NCBI RefSeq assembly: GCF_014633365.1
Contig: NC_068338.1
Coordinates: 20,594,616 to 20,658,615, forward strand
Source: Diospyros lotus
Lineage: Eukaryota > Streptophyta > Magnoliopsida > Ericales > Ebenaceae
Length of the DNA stretch: 64,000 nt
Direction: 5' to 3'
Made by a program: the position numbers and the translations under genes. Of the stretch, positions 31,420 to 44,000 are shown piece after piece. Position 1 is the first letter of the stretch; every line of letters begins with the position of its first letter. Below the pieces are notes generated by a model. It made no database searches. It saw nothing but the letters and a program-made list of their open reading frames with translations, and was not told the origin of the DNA.

Positions 31420-33597
31420 TATAACATCCCGGTATTTCGAAAATAAAAAATAATTATTAATATTGGTATTTGAGATGAATAGTGATTTACTGAATATTTG
31501 TGGATTTAATGAAAAATATTAATTTATTTTGTATTAAAAAAATGGGTGAGTATTTGGTAAAAATCGAGGTATAAGTGATATTATTAATGTGGAGTGTGAG
31601 TGTTAATTTTTAGAAATTGTGGGTCTTGGTGTAATTTTTGAAAACCTTTGTGGAGTTTCTTTAAAATTAATGATGTGCATATTATAATTGAGGATGGATA
31701 TTGTTCGAGTGGCGCGCGCGCAAGGCTGATACGGGAGGTCGCGGGTTCAAGCTGGGTGTACGCATGAGAGGGAGAAAACGCTAGATTTTTCTAGCATAAA
31801 TCAGCCCGAGTTGAGGCAGTGGCACTGTTGGCTGTCTCGCGGCCAGCTCTCAGCCACCCTTCTTTTTGTGTTTTAAAGCCTCAATTCCAACATGAAATCG
31901 AGCAGAAGTAAGGAAAATTAAGAAAAGAAGGCGCGAATAGCAGCAGGAAAATGGGAGAAAATTTGATTTAATTGAAGTTTGAGGATGCTAGGTGAGTGGG
32001 AAAAATAAATTAGGAATTCATTATAGTTGGAATTTAATTTAGAGTGTGATTTTACTAATTTTGGTAAAAATTATATTATCTTGCAGCGTGTATTATTTTT
32101 ACAGCGTGTGAGCAGCAGAACATTGAAATCCGCTATATTAAAAGGTAAGCTCCATACTTCATTTGCAAGTTTCCTTCGCTTTATGAGTTCTATTTCCTTC
32201 CTTAATCCGATTCACTTCCAAGTATTATTTCTAGGAGTTATAGGTTTCTTTAGTGTAAATTAAATTAAATAAGAGACTTTCTAGGATTTTATTTGTTAAA
32301 CGCTTACGGGGTATTGTATCGCCCATATTCCTTTGGGAATGATGCTAAACCAATTTGGGACTAGGTTCCTAGAGGTTGGGGTACAATTATGAGTTCCTCA
32401 GGTGTGAGTGGTCGTAACAGGGGACAGGAGTTATCGAGCGGTGAGGCAAGTGTCGACCGTTTAACGACGATGGAGCAAACTGTCGATCGGTCCGAAGAAG
32501 GTTGTCGACCGATTACTCTTAGTCACGAACTGTCAACCGGTGCTTGATCACTATCGACCAACTCTATCATTATGTGTCATATTGCATGGCATTGTTGTGC
32601 ATGAGACTGGGCTTGCATCATTGGGGGAAACATGAGCTATGAATGCTTAAACACGTGCATTTTAAAATAACTAGGTGCACAAGCATTGCATTCAATATGT
32701 ATTCCTATATGGGCGAAGCATGGCTTGATACCTAGCTTATAGAGGCTAATATATCACGTTGATGCTTACTACGCCATTGCATATATTATTTGTTGTATTG
32801 CATGGTTACAATATGATGTGATATGGAGTTGACCCTCGATAGCTATGAGTAGAGCGCAACTCCGAGTAGCTATGACTTGGGAACTCTAACAGGTGGATTA
32901 TGTTGAGGGCCTCGGCTCATGTGGTTTATGTTATGAGGGCCTCGGGCTCATGTGGATTATGTTAGCTAGTTTATGGCTACAACAAGTTTGTATGTCGAGA
33001 CTTGGGTGCCAAGTTATGCATTTCTTATGTAGGTCCCAAAGACCATTATGTGCATTAGTATATTTATATTGAGAACTGAATACCTTGGTACATGGTATGG
33101 TGTGACATTTTAATTTATTGCACAACATGTTATGGGTGGTAATTAGTGTGAGAGTTTTATTCCTAACCTTACTGTTATTCTTTTGTTTTCTTGTTGAATC
33201 TTGTGACTCACCATTGTTTTACATCATTCCAAGCAAAAGGAAAGCGAAGTCCGAAGATGAGGGCAGCAGCATCTAAGTGATTGGGTAGTTGGATGTACAG
33301 GGTTGTCCCAGTCATCAATCATGGGGATATTTTTGTGGTTTTGGGGTATAGGAGATTATTAGTCGTGTTTTGATGTCATGATCTTTGTGCCTAGGTTTTG
33401 ATAGGGGGTGCGCCTTGTGTTGCCACCCCATTCCCTTTTTATTTTGTATGTATGTATATATCATGCTTTTGCTGTGATAGTGTATTATTCCTTTTGCATG
33501 TCATTTCGCTTGGGATTTTTGGCGTCTTATCTCTCTCTTCTAAGACTCCTGTCCGGGGCTCACGGGCTTCTAGGATCTCCAGACAAGGGTCCTCACA
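31420..33597 (+). repeat. 3' LTR of the Tekay element
   Basis: The partner of 7086-9312, ending AAGGGTCCTCACA. It is followed by TGTAC, which resembles the left flank TATAC. It contains the same GC-rich tRNA-like module (about 31700-31760) and GTCGACCG motif cluster (about 32430-32570). Confidence 0.88.
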
Positions 33598-33924
33598 TGT
33601 ACCCTTTCTGAAATAAGTGTCTACCTATTTATAGAAGGACGTAAAGTAATCTGAAATAGTCCAAAATTAGAATTCTTATAGAAAACGTCTATCTTAACTT
33701 TTCCTATCCCTGTTAGGATTAGAATTTTTTCGGATAATGTCTATCTCTTATAGATGACGTTTATCTTCTTAGAAAAAATTTTGAATATCGAAATTATCTA
33801 GTTTGCGCACTGCATAGGACCCCCCTACGTACAAAGAAATTTACACCTTTTAACCCAAAAAGTTATTTTGCACTTTTGGACTTTTTTTTGTCTTTTAATA
33901 GACTTTTTCCTATGACACAACAAT

Positions 33925-34745
33925 TGCTATTCAAGCTTGAGCTCATTAAGAATTTATTGAACTCGAGTTCGGCTCGTCAATAGCTTGTTTATTATGTTCA
34001 ATGAGCTCGAACTCAAGTTAGCTTGTTAATAAATGAGCTTCTAGTGACAATGACGATGAAGAAAATAGAGTCGTAGTGCAGAATGATGGTGGAGGCAACA
34101 ACAAAAGTGGCAAAGGCAATGACAATGGTGAGAAAAAATGCATCGACAATGAGGGAGAAGAATAGGAGAGGTGGTGTGGTTGAGAATGGTGACGTTAACG
34201 GCAAGAATGGTGAGAAAAAAGTGTTGATGATGAGGGAGACACATGGCGGAGATGGTAACGGAATCGTCAATGAAAAAGGGGATGGATTGTAAAGGCAACT
34301 TATATTCAACCTAGCTAGGATTAGAATATGCTTCACAAATTGACAAACAGATAAGAAAGGAGGATATTTGAGATTAAATCCAAACCAAGCGTAGAGACAA
34401 AAAACTTTCATCACTAAATATATTTCTAAAGCATCTTTAATTAAAAAATAATATTTTAAATAGAGATTGAAAAAATTCCATCTTTATTCAAAAAAATAAA
34501 AAAAATATTTTATTTGTCAACCTTTTCACAAACTTATAAAGTTTTGTTTGCGACTCTGTTCACAATTTGTTCGCGAGCTAAATTGAGTTGAGTTTAACCT
34601 TACTCAGGCTCGCTTGTTTATGAGTCGAGCTCCAAATTAGAGCTCAAGCTCCACTTATTTACAACACAAGTTGAACACAAATGAGCTCCTAGTGAGCTGT
34701 GAGTGGCTTGGCTCATTTGCTTGTTTACCAAGGGTCACTTCTAGC
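33925..34745. repeat. GAGCTC/CTCGAG-rich dispersed repeat
   Basis: Two segments (about 33925-34045 and 34555-34740) are crowded with GAGCTC, CTCGAG and GCTCG words (for example CAATGAGCTCGAACTCAAG and GAGTCGAGCTCC), a pattern common in plant dispersed repeats. They flank a purine-rich simple-sequence-like middle (GATGGTGGAGGC..., 34080-34290). No termini were identified, so the class is unknown. Confidence 0.4.
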
Positions 34746-36245
34746 TAAATTTGCGAGTCATCCTCACTAACTATATAACAAAGAGGGCCTTGGGATTACT
34801 ATGAATGCATCCATGTGCTCAGCATAGGATACACAGTCACCCTTAATCCGGACGTTATCAAGCAACTTTCTTGTTAACTAACTATATAAATTCATGCACG
34901 CTTTTAAAACTAACAATGTAAATATGCCTTCTATCTCTTCCCAAATTTCTCAAATTATTAACTCTTTAATATAACAAAAAAAAATCATAATTTATAAGTC
35001 TTTTCTTAGTTTGAAATACTCCACTGCCTCCTCACTACTTTAGCTACAGGATTTGCTTCATTAGTTAAAGAAAAATCAAATAAACAATTACAAATATTAG
35101 ACAATTTCTCCATAACTCTTATTTTCTCCATCTTCCTTCTGTTTATTTAAACTTTTTCTAGCGACCTCCCTCTCAGCTAATCTTCAATCTCCTCACTGTG
35201 AGTCGTATAAGAATAAGGTCTTCATCTCATGGGTCAATAAACAAACTTAAAATTCCATCACTTTCGATTCAATTGAATTCAATTATACGTATTTTGTCAT
35301 TTGCACTTCTCCAATATATATTGCTTGGCCTCTCACCCACCCTTCATTCTTTCTCGCCCTCATTTGTCAAACAAATCCCCCATTTATACTCTTAAATTTA
35401 AGGACACCCCACCCCTCTTGTAGCTTAATTCAAATTAAGAGATTCACCTTTCTATCTCACCTTCTGTTTGTTAATTAATTCAACTTAAACCCAAACAAAG
35501 AAATCATCTGAGAAACCCAGACCCAAACCCATTCATTATATATTCTCCTTTTTACACTACTTCCACACCCCTTTTTAAAATTAAAGCCACTATCTCTTAC
35601 TATGACCACCCCATTTATTATATATTCTTTTCCAAATTCTATTTGCCTCCCATTGTATTGAGATAAAATCATCAGTGTGTTGGCAGCGAGGTTTACTCAA
35701 CTCAAGGTGGTTAATAACCCTTCAATCAGATTCAATTGCCACCTCTTGCCTAACCTTTCTAAGCTACTCCACTCGCTGCCTTGCAAAATGTATATAAGTT
35801 GACTACTAGTACTAGAACACGCCCACCTGCCCACTTTAAACTTCATCTCATGCCTTTCCTTACTAACTAAATTAGTTAGTTCAGGAATCCGTGTTAGGTT
35901 GATATTTAATTTTAATATTTATAGAATTTAGATTTACTTTTAAATCTAAATTCTATAAGCTGTAGTTTAGGTTAAGAGCATAAGCTTGTTTTCCATAAGG
36001 AAATAGACAATTATATATTTTGAAGGAGACAGACAAGTTATATCATTTTGAGGAAAATGGCATCTAAGTTGTCATAAATTTCATCTTTTTGTAAATTTGT
36101 AGATTATATTTCCAGTTTTCCTAAGATAAGAATTGTCGTATTAACTGAGAGTTGGAATGCAACTGTGTTTCTAGTTGTTTACATAACCCTATGCTTGTGT
36201 ATGTCTTTTCTACCTTTTCTTTTTCCTTCATTAAACTATCGAGCA

Positions 36246-36455
36246 AAAAAGGTTGATAGTATTACCAAACGGCCCCCTATTAATAAGTGCCGGATGCCAT
36301 TTGCCGGCAGTCACTGCAGACAAGCTAAAAGCAGCAATAGCCAACAAACAAGAAACTGAATAAGGAAAAAAGATTGACAACATTACCAAATGGGGCCCCC
36401 TATGGGTGCTGGATCCCATTGCCAGCTGTCACTGCAGACAAGCCAAAAGCATTGT
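36246..36455. repeat. Imperfect tandem duplication, ~121-bp period
   Basis: TTGATAGTATTACCAAAC...CACTGCAGACAAGCTAAAAGC (about 36252-36333) recurs as TTGACAACATTACCAAAT...CACTGCAGACAAGCCAAAAGC (about 36374-36452). It is non-coding and about 80% alike by eye. Confidence 0.75.
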
Positions 36456-37896
36456 TTGTGGCAGCTAGCTGCATGCATAGTCTAAAACAAACGTTTTCAG
36501 TGCATGAAACTTCTTATTTTGTATTTTGTGAGAATATGACGTCGCGAAAGTCTTCTAAAATTTATTGATTCACTCATGAATGCCGGTTTATAGGACTTAA
36601 TCAATGATTCGTTGATTCCAACGAATACCGAAAAATTGAAGAGAATTATGAAAAAAATTTCAACAGAAATTTTATTGGAATTTTAAAATCAACTGTCAAA
36701 AACCTCCTATAAACATAGTATTTATAGGTTACAACGATTAGGAAATTAAAAAACACCCCAAAATCCTAAAACCCAAATTTTATCAAAAAATACAAGATTG
36801 AGTTTTTATTACAAGATCAAAGTTAGATTGAAATAAATAAAATCTCCCAAAACGGCATATTAAAATTCACTCCCTAAAGAAAGTTATTCTTAAATCAATT
36901 ATTTCTTAAAATAACAAAAACGCTAATTTCGAAGCATAAACAAAGGAATTTGCCCGAAAAAACATGGACCTCACCAGCAAAGCTGGTATTTTTGAATCCT
37001 CAGTCCGATTCGCTTAAAATTAGCCTTTAAAATCACCAAATTCACACATTTCATAAAATGATAAAGTCATCTCATCCACATCAAAATCGTATTTATATAT
37101 AACCTTCCTTTTTTTTTTTTTCATTACTCGAACCCATGATCTTTGAATCATAAAAGAATAACCTTATCGTCGTTTGCAAGGCAGCTGCGGAGTGAGAGAA
37201 AAATTCTTCTGTTCTTCTAGTAACAAGCTTTGTTTTTGCCAAATGCTCTTGTTTCACCTGTCTTTTTGAGCCAACAATACAAAGAGACAAGGCGATGGTT
37301 AAAGATGCTGAGGAAGCAATGTTTTCTTCAAAAACACGTTCTTCACTCATCCTTCCCTGCCAACACAATACAAATTAAGCAAGGGCAAATTATTAGTTTT
37401 AAGATGCTAAAGCATTTAAAATAACCAACTAAACTACCAGCCAAAAGTTGAAAACAAGCTCTTCCTCTCTGAAAGATGGAACAGTACAAATTTAATTAGA
37501 AGTTTCTCCACAACCCCCCGAATATGCTCCTGAATAAACTTGGGACATGTTTTCCTGAATTCACCAATATACAACCAAATTCCCTCCTTTATTGATTTAT
37601 GCAATCTATGGAAGCTGTGCTACACCAAGATCAAGGACGCTGAGTTGCTAAATTCTTTTCTCTTGGCCTTTTCTTGAATCTGTTTGTTTCTCCCACTAGT
37701 CCCAGCTTTCTTTTTGTTTCTTTATTTCGATCAGCTATCTGCATGGTAACGGAATCAGAGCTCAAGGACATAACCATTGGCAAGATAAAGATTTATGGAA
37801 ACATCTTGCCTGAAGAAATAATTCATTTCACATCGAAATTAAAGCAACTTCTTTTTCCCGAACAGGAAGTGCCTTCCTGTGTGCAGCTTTGATCTC

Positions 37897-38077
37897 ATGC
37901 CCGCAAATGATCTCACGCCCGCAAATGATCCAATGGAAGCTCAGCGAGTGATGGTGATCCAGGATGCATCAAAGGAAGTTAGTTTAAGTGCCCTCAAATG
38001 GCCCTTGAGAGGCTTATGCCTTAAACCCGGAGATATGCTCGCGCTCCTTTCCATTGTTCATGAGGTTAAAAATCCAA
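37897..38077 (+). CDS. Exon 1 of the USP-kinase gene
   Basis: Begins [12 protein letters not shown], which contains a short duplicated phrase, then [35 protein letters not shown]... in short blocks. This is the first strand-helix of the USP-like fold. It ends AATCCAA|GTATGT in phase 1. Confidence 0.8.
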
Positions 38078-41000
38078 GTATGTCATTTTCCATGGTAGCA
38101 AAAGATGCAATACACGAGTTAATGCAATCAAGAAAACAGATTGAAAAGTTTTTATTTCACCAATGAATTGTGGCGTTTACTATTTATTTACTCCTTGATT
38201 TCTCCTTGGTTTCAGTGGGATACAAAATCAGAGTGGACAGCTCAATGTTTGGAGCAAATCAGAGAATTGTTGCTCAAGAGATAGACAGGAAGAAGAAAGA
38301 ATATCGAGACAACGAGGAACTCGCCGAGATATCCCAGAAATATCAAATGAAACAGGTTGCAACATTATAAATTTTGCCTCTACAAGCACTAGTTTAAAAG
38401 ATTATAAAGGTGGATTTAAGTATTAAACAGGAATAAATAGTTTTAAAGATTGCCAACCAAAATCAGTGATAGGGCCATGAAGTCCCATGCCATGCTATCT
38501 ATTATAACAGTGCTAGGTCTTTTCATTCGCTTCAAGAATAAGAGTGCAAATACAAGAACATTTAACACAAAGTATAAAACATTGTCCAAACTGTTATATA
38601 ATTCTTTTCTATTTCTTTTTCATCACATCCAACTCACTTCTACTTTCATCAAGCAACCTTACATGTCTTGGTCCAATTAACCAAAGAGCTGCTGAATTAA
38701 GTAAAGTAGTTTGGTGTTTCATGTGCACCACATGGTTCCATGTCATAGAATGTGAAAGGACTAGAATACTATCATGTAGCTAGTTAGTTATACATGAGAG
38801 ACTGCATAAGCTAATAAAAGGGGGAAACTGTATTGAACTGGTCATCCAAATTAGAGCTAATGAGTTTTTGTGCATGGAAAAGGACAGATAGTGTTCAAGA
38901 TAAAAGTGGATGCAGGACCTTCACCGAAGATGGTTGCTTATGAAGCAGCCAAGAGAATAAGGGCTACGTGGGTAATACTAGACAGGTATGAAAAATATTA
39001 AGTTGGTAATTTCTCTAAATGCAGAAAGAATAATTTTGAATATGAAGTTGGTACAACATGGTTTTTTAGGTGTTGCTATTGGATGAGTTAATTTATTTCG
39101 GTATTTATACTAGAAAAGCTAAAGTATAATATGAATTTACAGAATATAATTGAGACATCAAGAGATGATGAGTAAAGCTAGATTGTTCTCCACTGGAGGA
39201 ACAGAGGAAATAATAATTAATTATGTTTGTCATTGCATCACAAGGGACCTGCAGAAATAAAGAATTTCCTCTCTCAAGCAGGGAAAAACAACAAACTATT
39301 GCTTTGAGAGAAATATTGTGTCTAATAATTCATCATAAATCACATGATGATATTATATATGAGCAGCAATTGGAAGTTTGGAGCATTGGAAAATTGTTAT
39401 TAGACTGGTAAAATCTTGAATGCAAAGAAAAGAAGTTAAATTTAAACAAAAACCTGAAAGGAGACTAACTTTTTATTTTTTATTTTTTTAATGTAGAAAT
39501 AGTGACAATAGAACTAGGAATGAAAACAGGAAAAGACAAACATGTGGAGAAGAAAATGGAAGGAAAAAGGAAGAGCCTCTTCCACTCAGATAATATTTGT
39601 CATTTATTTCATTGATTCCATTTTAATACTGTAGACATATTCCATGCCACACCTATTTCATTAATTGTTGTAGAAAGGGAAGCGTTATTCCCACACGATT
39701 TATTGATATGAATCAAAAATATTTATACAAGAAGTTTCCTAAGAATCCTCCTAAGAATTCTCCTAAAATTTAAGACTAAATTACAACCCTATTATCTAGG
39801 ATTAGATCTACTAGATTACAACACTAAAAGATAATACAAAGATAATCTAATAAATATCTAATAAATAATACAAGATAATACAAAAGAAAATAAATAAGCA
39901 AAATAACAAAATAAATAGAAAAATGATAATGGATGAGTCTCTTGGAATCTTCAAGGCCCGGCCAAGTCTTACTTTATTTCTTCAACACTCTCCCTCAAGC
40001 TGGAGAATGTATGTCCCACATTCCTAGCTTGCCTACTAGATCTTCAAATCTTCTTACCAGCATTCCCTTGGTCAATATGTCTGCAATCTGTTCCTCAGAT
40101 GGAACATATGGTAGATGAATAAGGCCTGCTTCCAACTTTTCCTTTATGAAGTTTCGGTCTATCTCAACATGCTTGGTCAATCATGTTGAACTAGATTATG
40201 GGTTAAACTGATTGCAGATTGGTTATCACACCATAACTCAATTGTGCATTTGATTGGAACCCTTAGATCTTCAAGGATAATTTTCAGTCACAAGATTTCG
40301 CATAGGTTAATAGCCATAGCCCTAAACTCCACCTCTGCACTTGATCTCACCACGACACTTGGCTTCTTACTTCTCCAAGACACAAGATTTTCTCCTAGGA
40401 ACACACAATAGTCACTTGTAGATCTTTCATTAGTTACACTCCCTACATAATCTGCATTTGAGAAGCCTCTGATGTTCAACTTATTTCCTGCCTTAAATAG
40501 AATTCCCTTACCTAGAGTGGTATTTAGATAACATAAGATTTTTCTAACAGCTAGCATATGTTCCTCAGTAGGGTTGTGCATGAACTGACTCACCAAGCTG
40601 ACAGCAAAGGCAATGTCTGGCCTGGTATGTGATAAATATATGAGTCTTCCAACCAACCACTGATATCTTCCTTTCTCTATTAATTTGCTATTAAGATTGT
40701 TCCATAGCTTGCTATTCAGATCAATGGGGATTTTTTTACCCTTTTCCTCCTATCAATTATGTTTTGGACAATAAATCAAGTATATATTTCATTGGGATAG
40801 AAAAATACCTACTTTGGCATATGCCACTTCAATTCCCAAAAAATACTTGAGTGTTCCCAAGTCTTTGATCTCTAACTCTTTAGTTAGCCTCTCTTTTAGT
40901 CTTTTATGTTCTCCCTCATGATTGTCAGTCACTATCATGTCATCCATATATACCAACAGTATTGTCAATTTTCCTTTTTTTGAATGTTTAATAAACAAAG

Positions 41001-44000
41001 TATGATCTCCCCTACTTTGGTTGTAACTTATAGTGTGCATGGCTTTGAATAACCTCACAAACCAAGCCCTTGGAGATTGCTTGAGCCCATATAAGGCCTT
41101 ATTCAGTAGACAAACCTTCCCCTCATATCTTTCTTGAAACTCTAGTGGTAATTCCATGAAGATCTCCTCCTGTAAATTCCCATGGAGAAACGCATTTTTT
41201 ACATCTAGTTGTTGAAAATGCCACCCAAAAGAAGCTGCTAATGCTAGGAAAATTTGAACTGTAGTCATTTTTTCTACTAAAGCAAATGTCTCCAAATAAT
41301 CTATCACATATGTTTGGGTGTATCCTTTAGCTACCAACCTTGCTTTATACCTCTCAAGTGTCTCATCGGCCTTGTATTTGACATTAAAAATCCACCTACA
41401 CCCAACTGAATTAACTCCCGTAGACATGTCCACAAGATCCCATGTATGATTCTTGTGTAAAGCCCTCATTTCTTCCAACATAGCTTGTTTCCAATTCTAA
41501 TTCCTTAGAGCCTTAATTACTGACTTTGGAATGATAATTGAATCTATAGATGTTAGGAATCTCTTATGGTTTTGGGAGAGGCGATGATAGGATAGGTAAT
41601 TGGTTATTGGGTGTTGAGTACAACTTCTCACTCCTTTTCGAAGAGCAATAGGCAGGTTTGTATCATCAACAATGGGATTAACAGATGCTGAAGGCATGGA
41701 CTGCAGATGATCCAAACTTTGAGTAGGGGTTGAGGATGGAGCATGCTCTAGGATAGGTTGTTTTCTTTTGTACACTTAAGGAGACCCCTTGTATCTCACT
41801 GGAGTTACATTCCTTTGGGAGACTGCTTGCTTATTAGGTGAGGCCGAATCATTCCTGTGATTATGGTTGTTTGTTGGAGGCTCAAGAGCTAGTTCATCTG
41901 CTATTTGAGGGGAAAGGGGACTAGACTGATCGGTAGGATTAGAGTCCCAATGAGGCTGGTGGTAAGGTGAAGGAAGGAATGTGTCACTAGGCTGATTGGG
42001 TGGTTAGTCACCATAAGAAGTCTCCCCTTGGTGACTAGCTGGAGATGAGCCAAAGAAGGGTGTGTTTTCAATGAAAGTAAAATCTTTAGAAACATGGAGT
42101 TTATGTGTAAGAGGATTATAGCATTTATATCCCGTTTGTGCGGGAGAATACCTTAGGAAAACACACTTAACAGCCCTCGGATCAATCTTATCTAAAGAGT
42201 GTTTGAAAATATGAACAAAGGAAACACACCCAAATACTCTATGGGGAAAAGAGGTGTGGAAGTTAGATTTGGGATAGTGAGTTCTGAGGCAAGTTAGAGG
42301 GCTTTGTTGGTTTAGAACTTTAGTAGGCATTCGGTTTATGAGAAAAGATGCAGTGAGGGCATCCTCCGCCCATAAAGTTTTAGGGACCCTATGATGATAA
42401 AGTAGGGGCCCAACCACATTGAGGAGATGTCTTATCTTCCGTTCAGTCACTCAATTTTGTTGTGGAGTGTCAACACATGAAGATTCATGGACAATCTCTT
42501 CTTGTTGGAAGAATTGATGCAAAGGATTATCAGTACGAAATTTCTTTATGGGGCTTCCAAATTGGGTAGTTATTACTCTACAAAAGTTAGGTAGGACTGT
42601 TTGGATGGCTACCTTATCTTTTAATAAAAAAAACTCATGCCATGCATGTACAATCATCAATAAAGGATATAAACCAACGACCTCCATAATAGTTTGGAAT
42701 TTTGCAAGGGCCCCACAAATCAAAATGAATTAATGCAAATGGAATAGGATGGAGTTTATTACTAATTGGGTAAGACGCTCGATGTTGTTTAGAAATAACA
42801 CATACATCACAATGAAAAATACTAGGGTCTAGAGAAAAAAAATATAGGAAACATAGTTTTTAACTAGGTGATGGAAGGTGTCCCAATCGATAATGATGCA
42901 GCCAGATTTGGTGATGATTGCCAATCACCTAAGAAGAGCATGCCATTGACAACTAGTTTTTAGGGGCCTTCCTTATGAAGCAATATAGCACATTTGTTCC
43001 TCTAGCAACCCCAATCCTCTTCCCGATCCTCATTCCCTGAAACTCACACAAATTAGTAGAAAAAATAACATGGCAATGTAGTTCTTTGGTGAGCTGATAG
43101 ATGGACAAAAGGTTGGTCGATAGTTGGGGAACATGGAGAACATGGTTAATGGTGATGTTAAGGCTTAGATAAACACTCCCATATCCAATTATGGGAACTG
43201 GTGTACCATTGGCAATTTGGATTTGTTTAGAGGTCTCTAGGGGTTGATAGGTGGTAAACACATTAGAGTTAGGTCTCATATGGTCGGTAACTCTAGAATC
43301 TAAGATCCAAGTATCATTCCTAAAAGTGTTTAAGGCTGAAAAAATAAAGAATGTGAGTCATTACCTAAGGTCTTACTAGAAAACTCTTGATGTGCCAAGG
43401 AACAACCACCATCATCTTGTATGGTCTTCAAGAAGGATTTTAGTTTGGTAATCTCTTCAATGTTGAGGAGATTGAGGTCTATACTGAAATTTTCTTTTGA
43501 TTTTGTCAGATTCCTATCATCTTTCTGTCTCTTCTGAGATAAATATGATTAAGTGCGGGGACTAGTGGTTGTACTTGGAAGTCTACCAATTTTGCTGAGC
43601 ACTGCATTTTTCCCATGAAGCTTAAAGCAAGTTTCTCGGGTATGTTGAGGTTTCTTATAATATGTACACCAAAGCCCTTCTCTGTTATTCAACTATCCTT
43701 AAGTACCTATTTTTCTAGATTTTGAGCAAGATACTTCCCCTTTATTTGATATCATGGAAGACCCATCAGTGTAAAAACCCTGAAGCATCACTGCTTGTCT
43801 ATTTTCTTCACTACATACCATGGCAAATGAAGGATCATGAACGAGGATTCATAGCATGCAACGGAAGCGTTTTAATCAAAAAAACGTTCCTCGTATTGAT
43901 TAGAATCTAGGAGACTTACTTTTTCGGCGGATTACCGGACGAAATGGAGCGATAGGAGCAGGATGAGCGGGAACTTCTTCTCGTAGTGGAGACGACGGCT

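Larger units (their letters stand above)
7086..33597 (+). mobile_element. Tekay-type Ty3/gypsy LTR retrotransposon, old, split by two nested insertions
   Basis: Two long terminal repeats (7086-9312 and 31420-33597, about 2.2 kb each) enclose gag, protease, reverse transcriptase, RNase H, integrase and a chromodomain remnant, in that order on the + strand. The PBS follows the left LTR directly (TGGTATCAGAG, tRNA-Met type) and a purine tract (AAGGGGAAGAGAC) precedes the right LTR. Flanking pentamers TATAC (7081-7085) and TGTAC (33598-33602) look like a diverged target-site duplication. Both LTRs start TATAAC, presumably from TGTAAC. Long LTRs plus a C-terminal chromodomain indicate a Tekay/Del-type chromovirus. 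The LTRs differ at many sites and every gene has stop codons, so it is old. The Athila element (12247-26097) and CACTA element (27055-30483) are nested inside; without them it would be about 9.2 kb. Confidence 0.88.
33598..37896. other. Intergenic region and 5' flank of the kinase gene
   Basis: No convincing complete gene. It holds the GAGCTC-rich repeat (33925-34745), the about 121-bp imperfect duplication (36246-36455), and AT-rich sequence elsewhere. The last few hundred bases before 37897 are the likely promoter and 5' leader of the kinase gene. An ORF starting ATG at 37743 runs 49 codons and overlaps the predicted start in another frame, so it is a possible upstream ORF. Confidence 0.5.

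Noticed and set aside
34013..34414. 133-codon - strand ORF
   Set aside because: It is the complement of purine-rich simple sequence; composition explains the open frame.
37093..37368. 91-codon - strand ORF upstream of the kinase gene
   Set aside because: No recognisable domain and no splice or composition support; likely chance.
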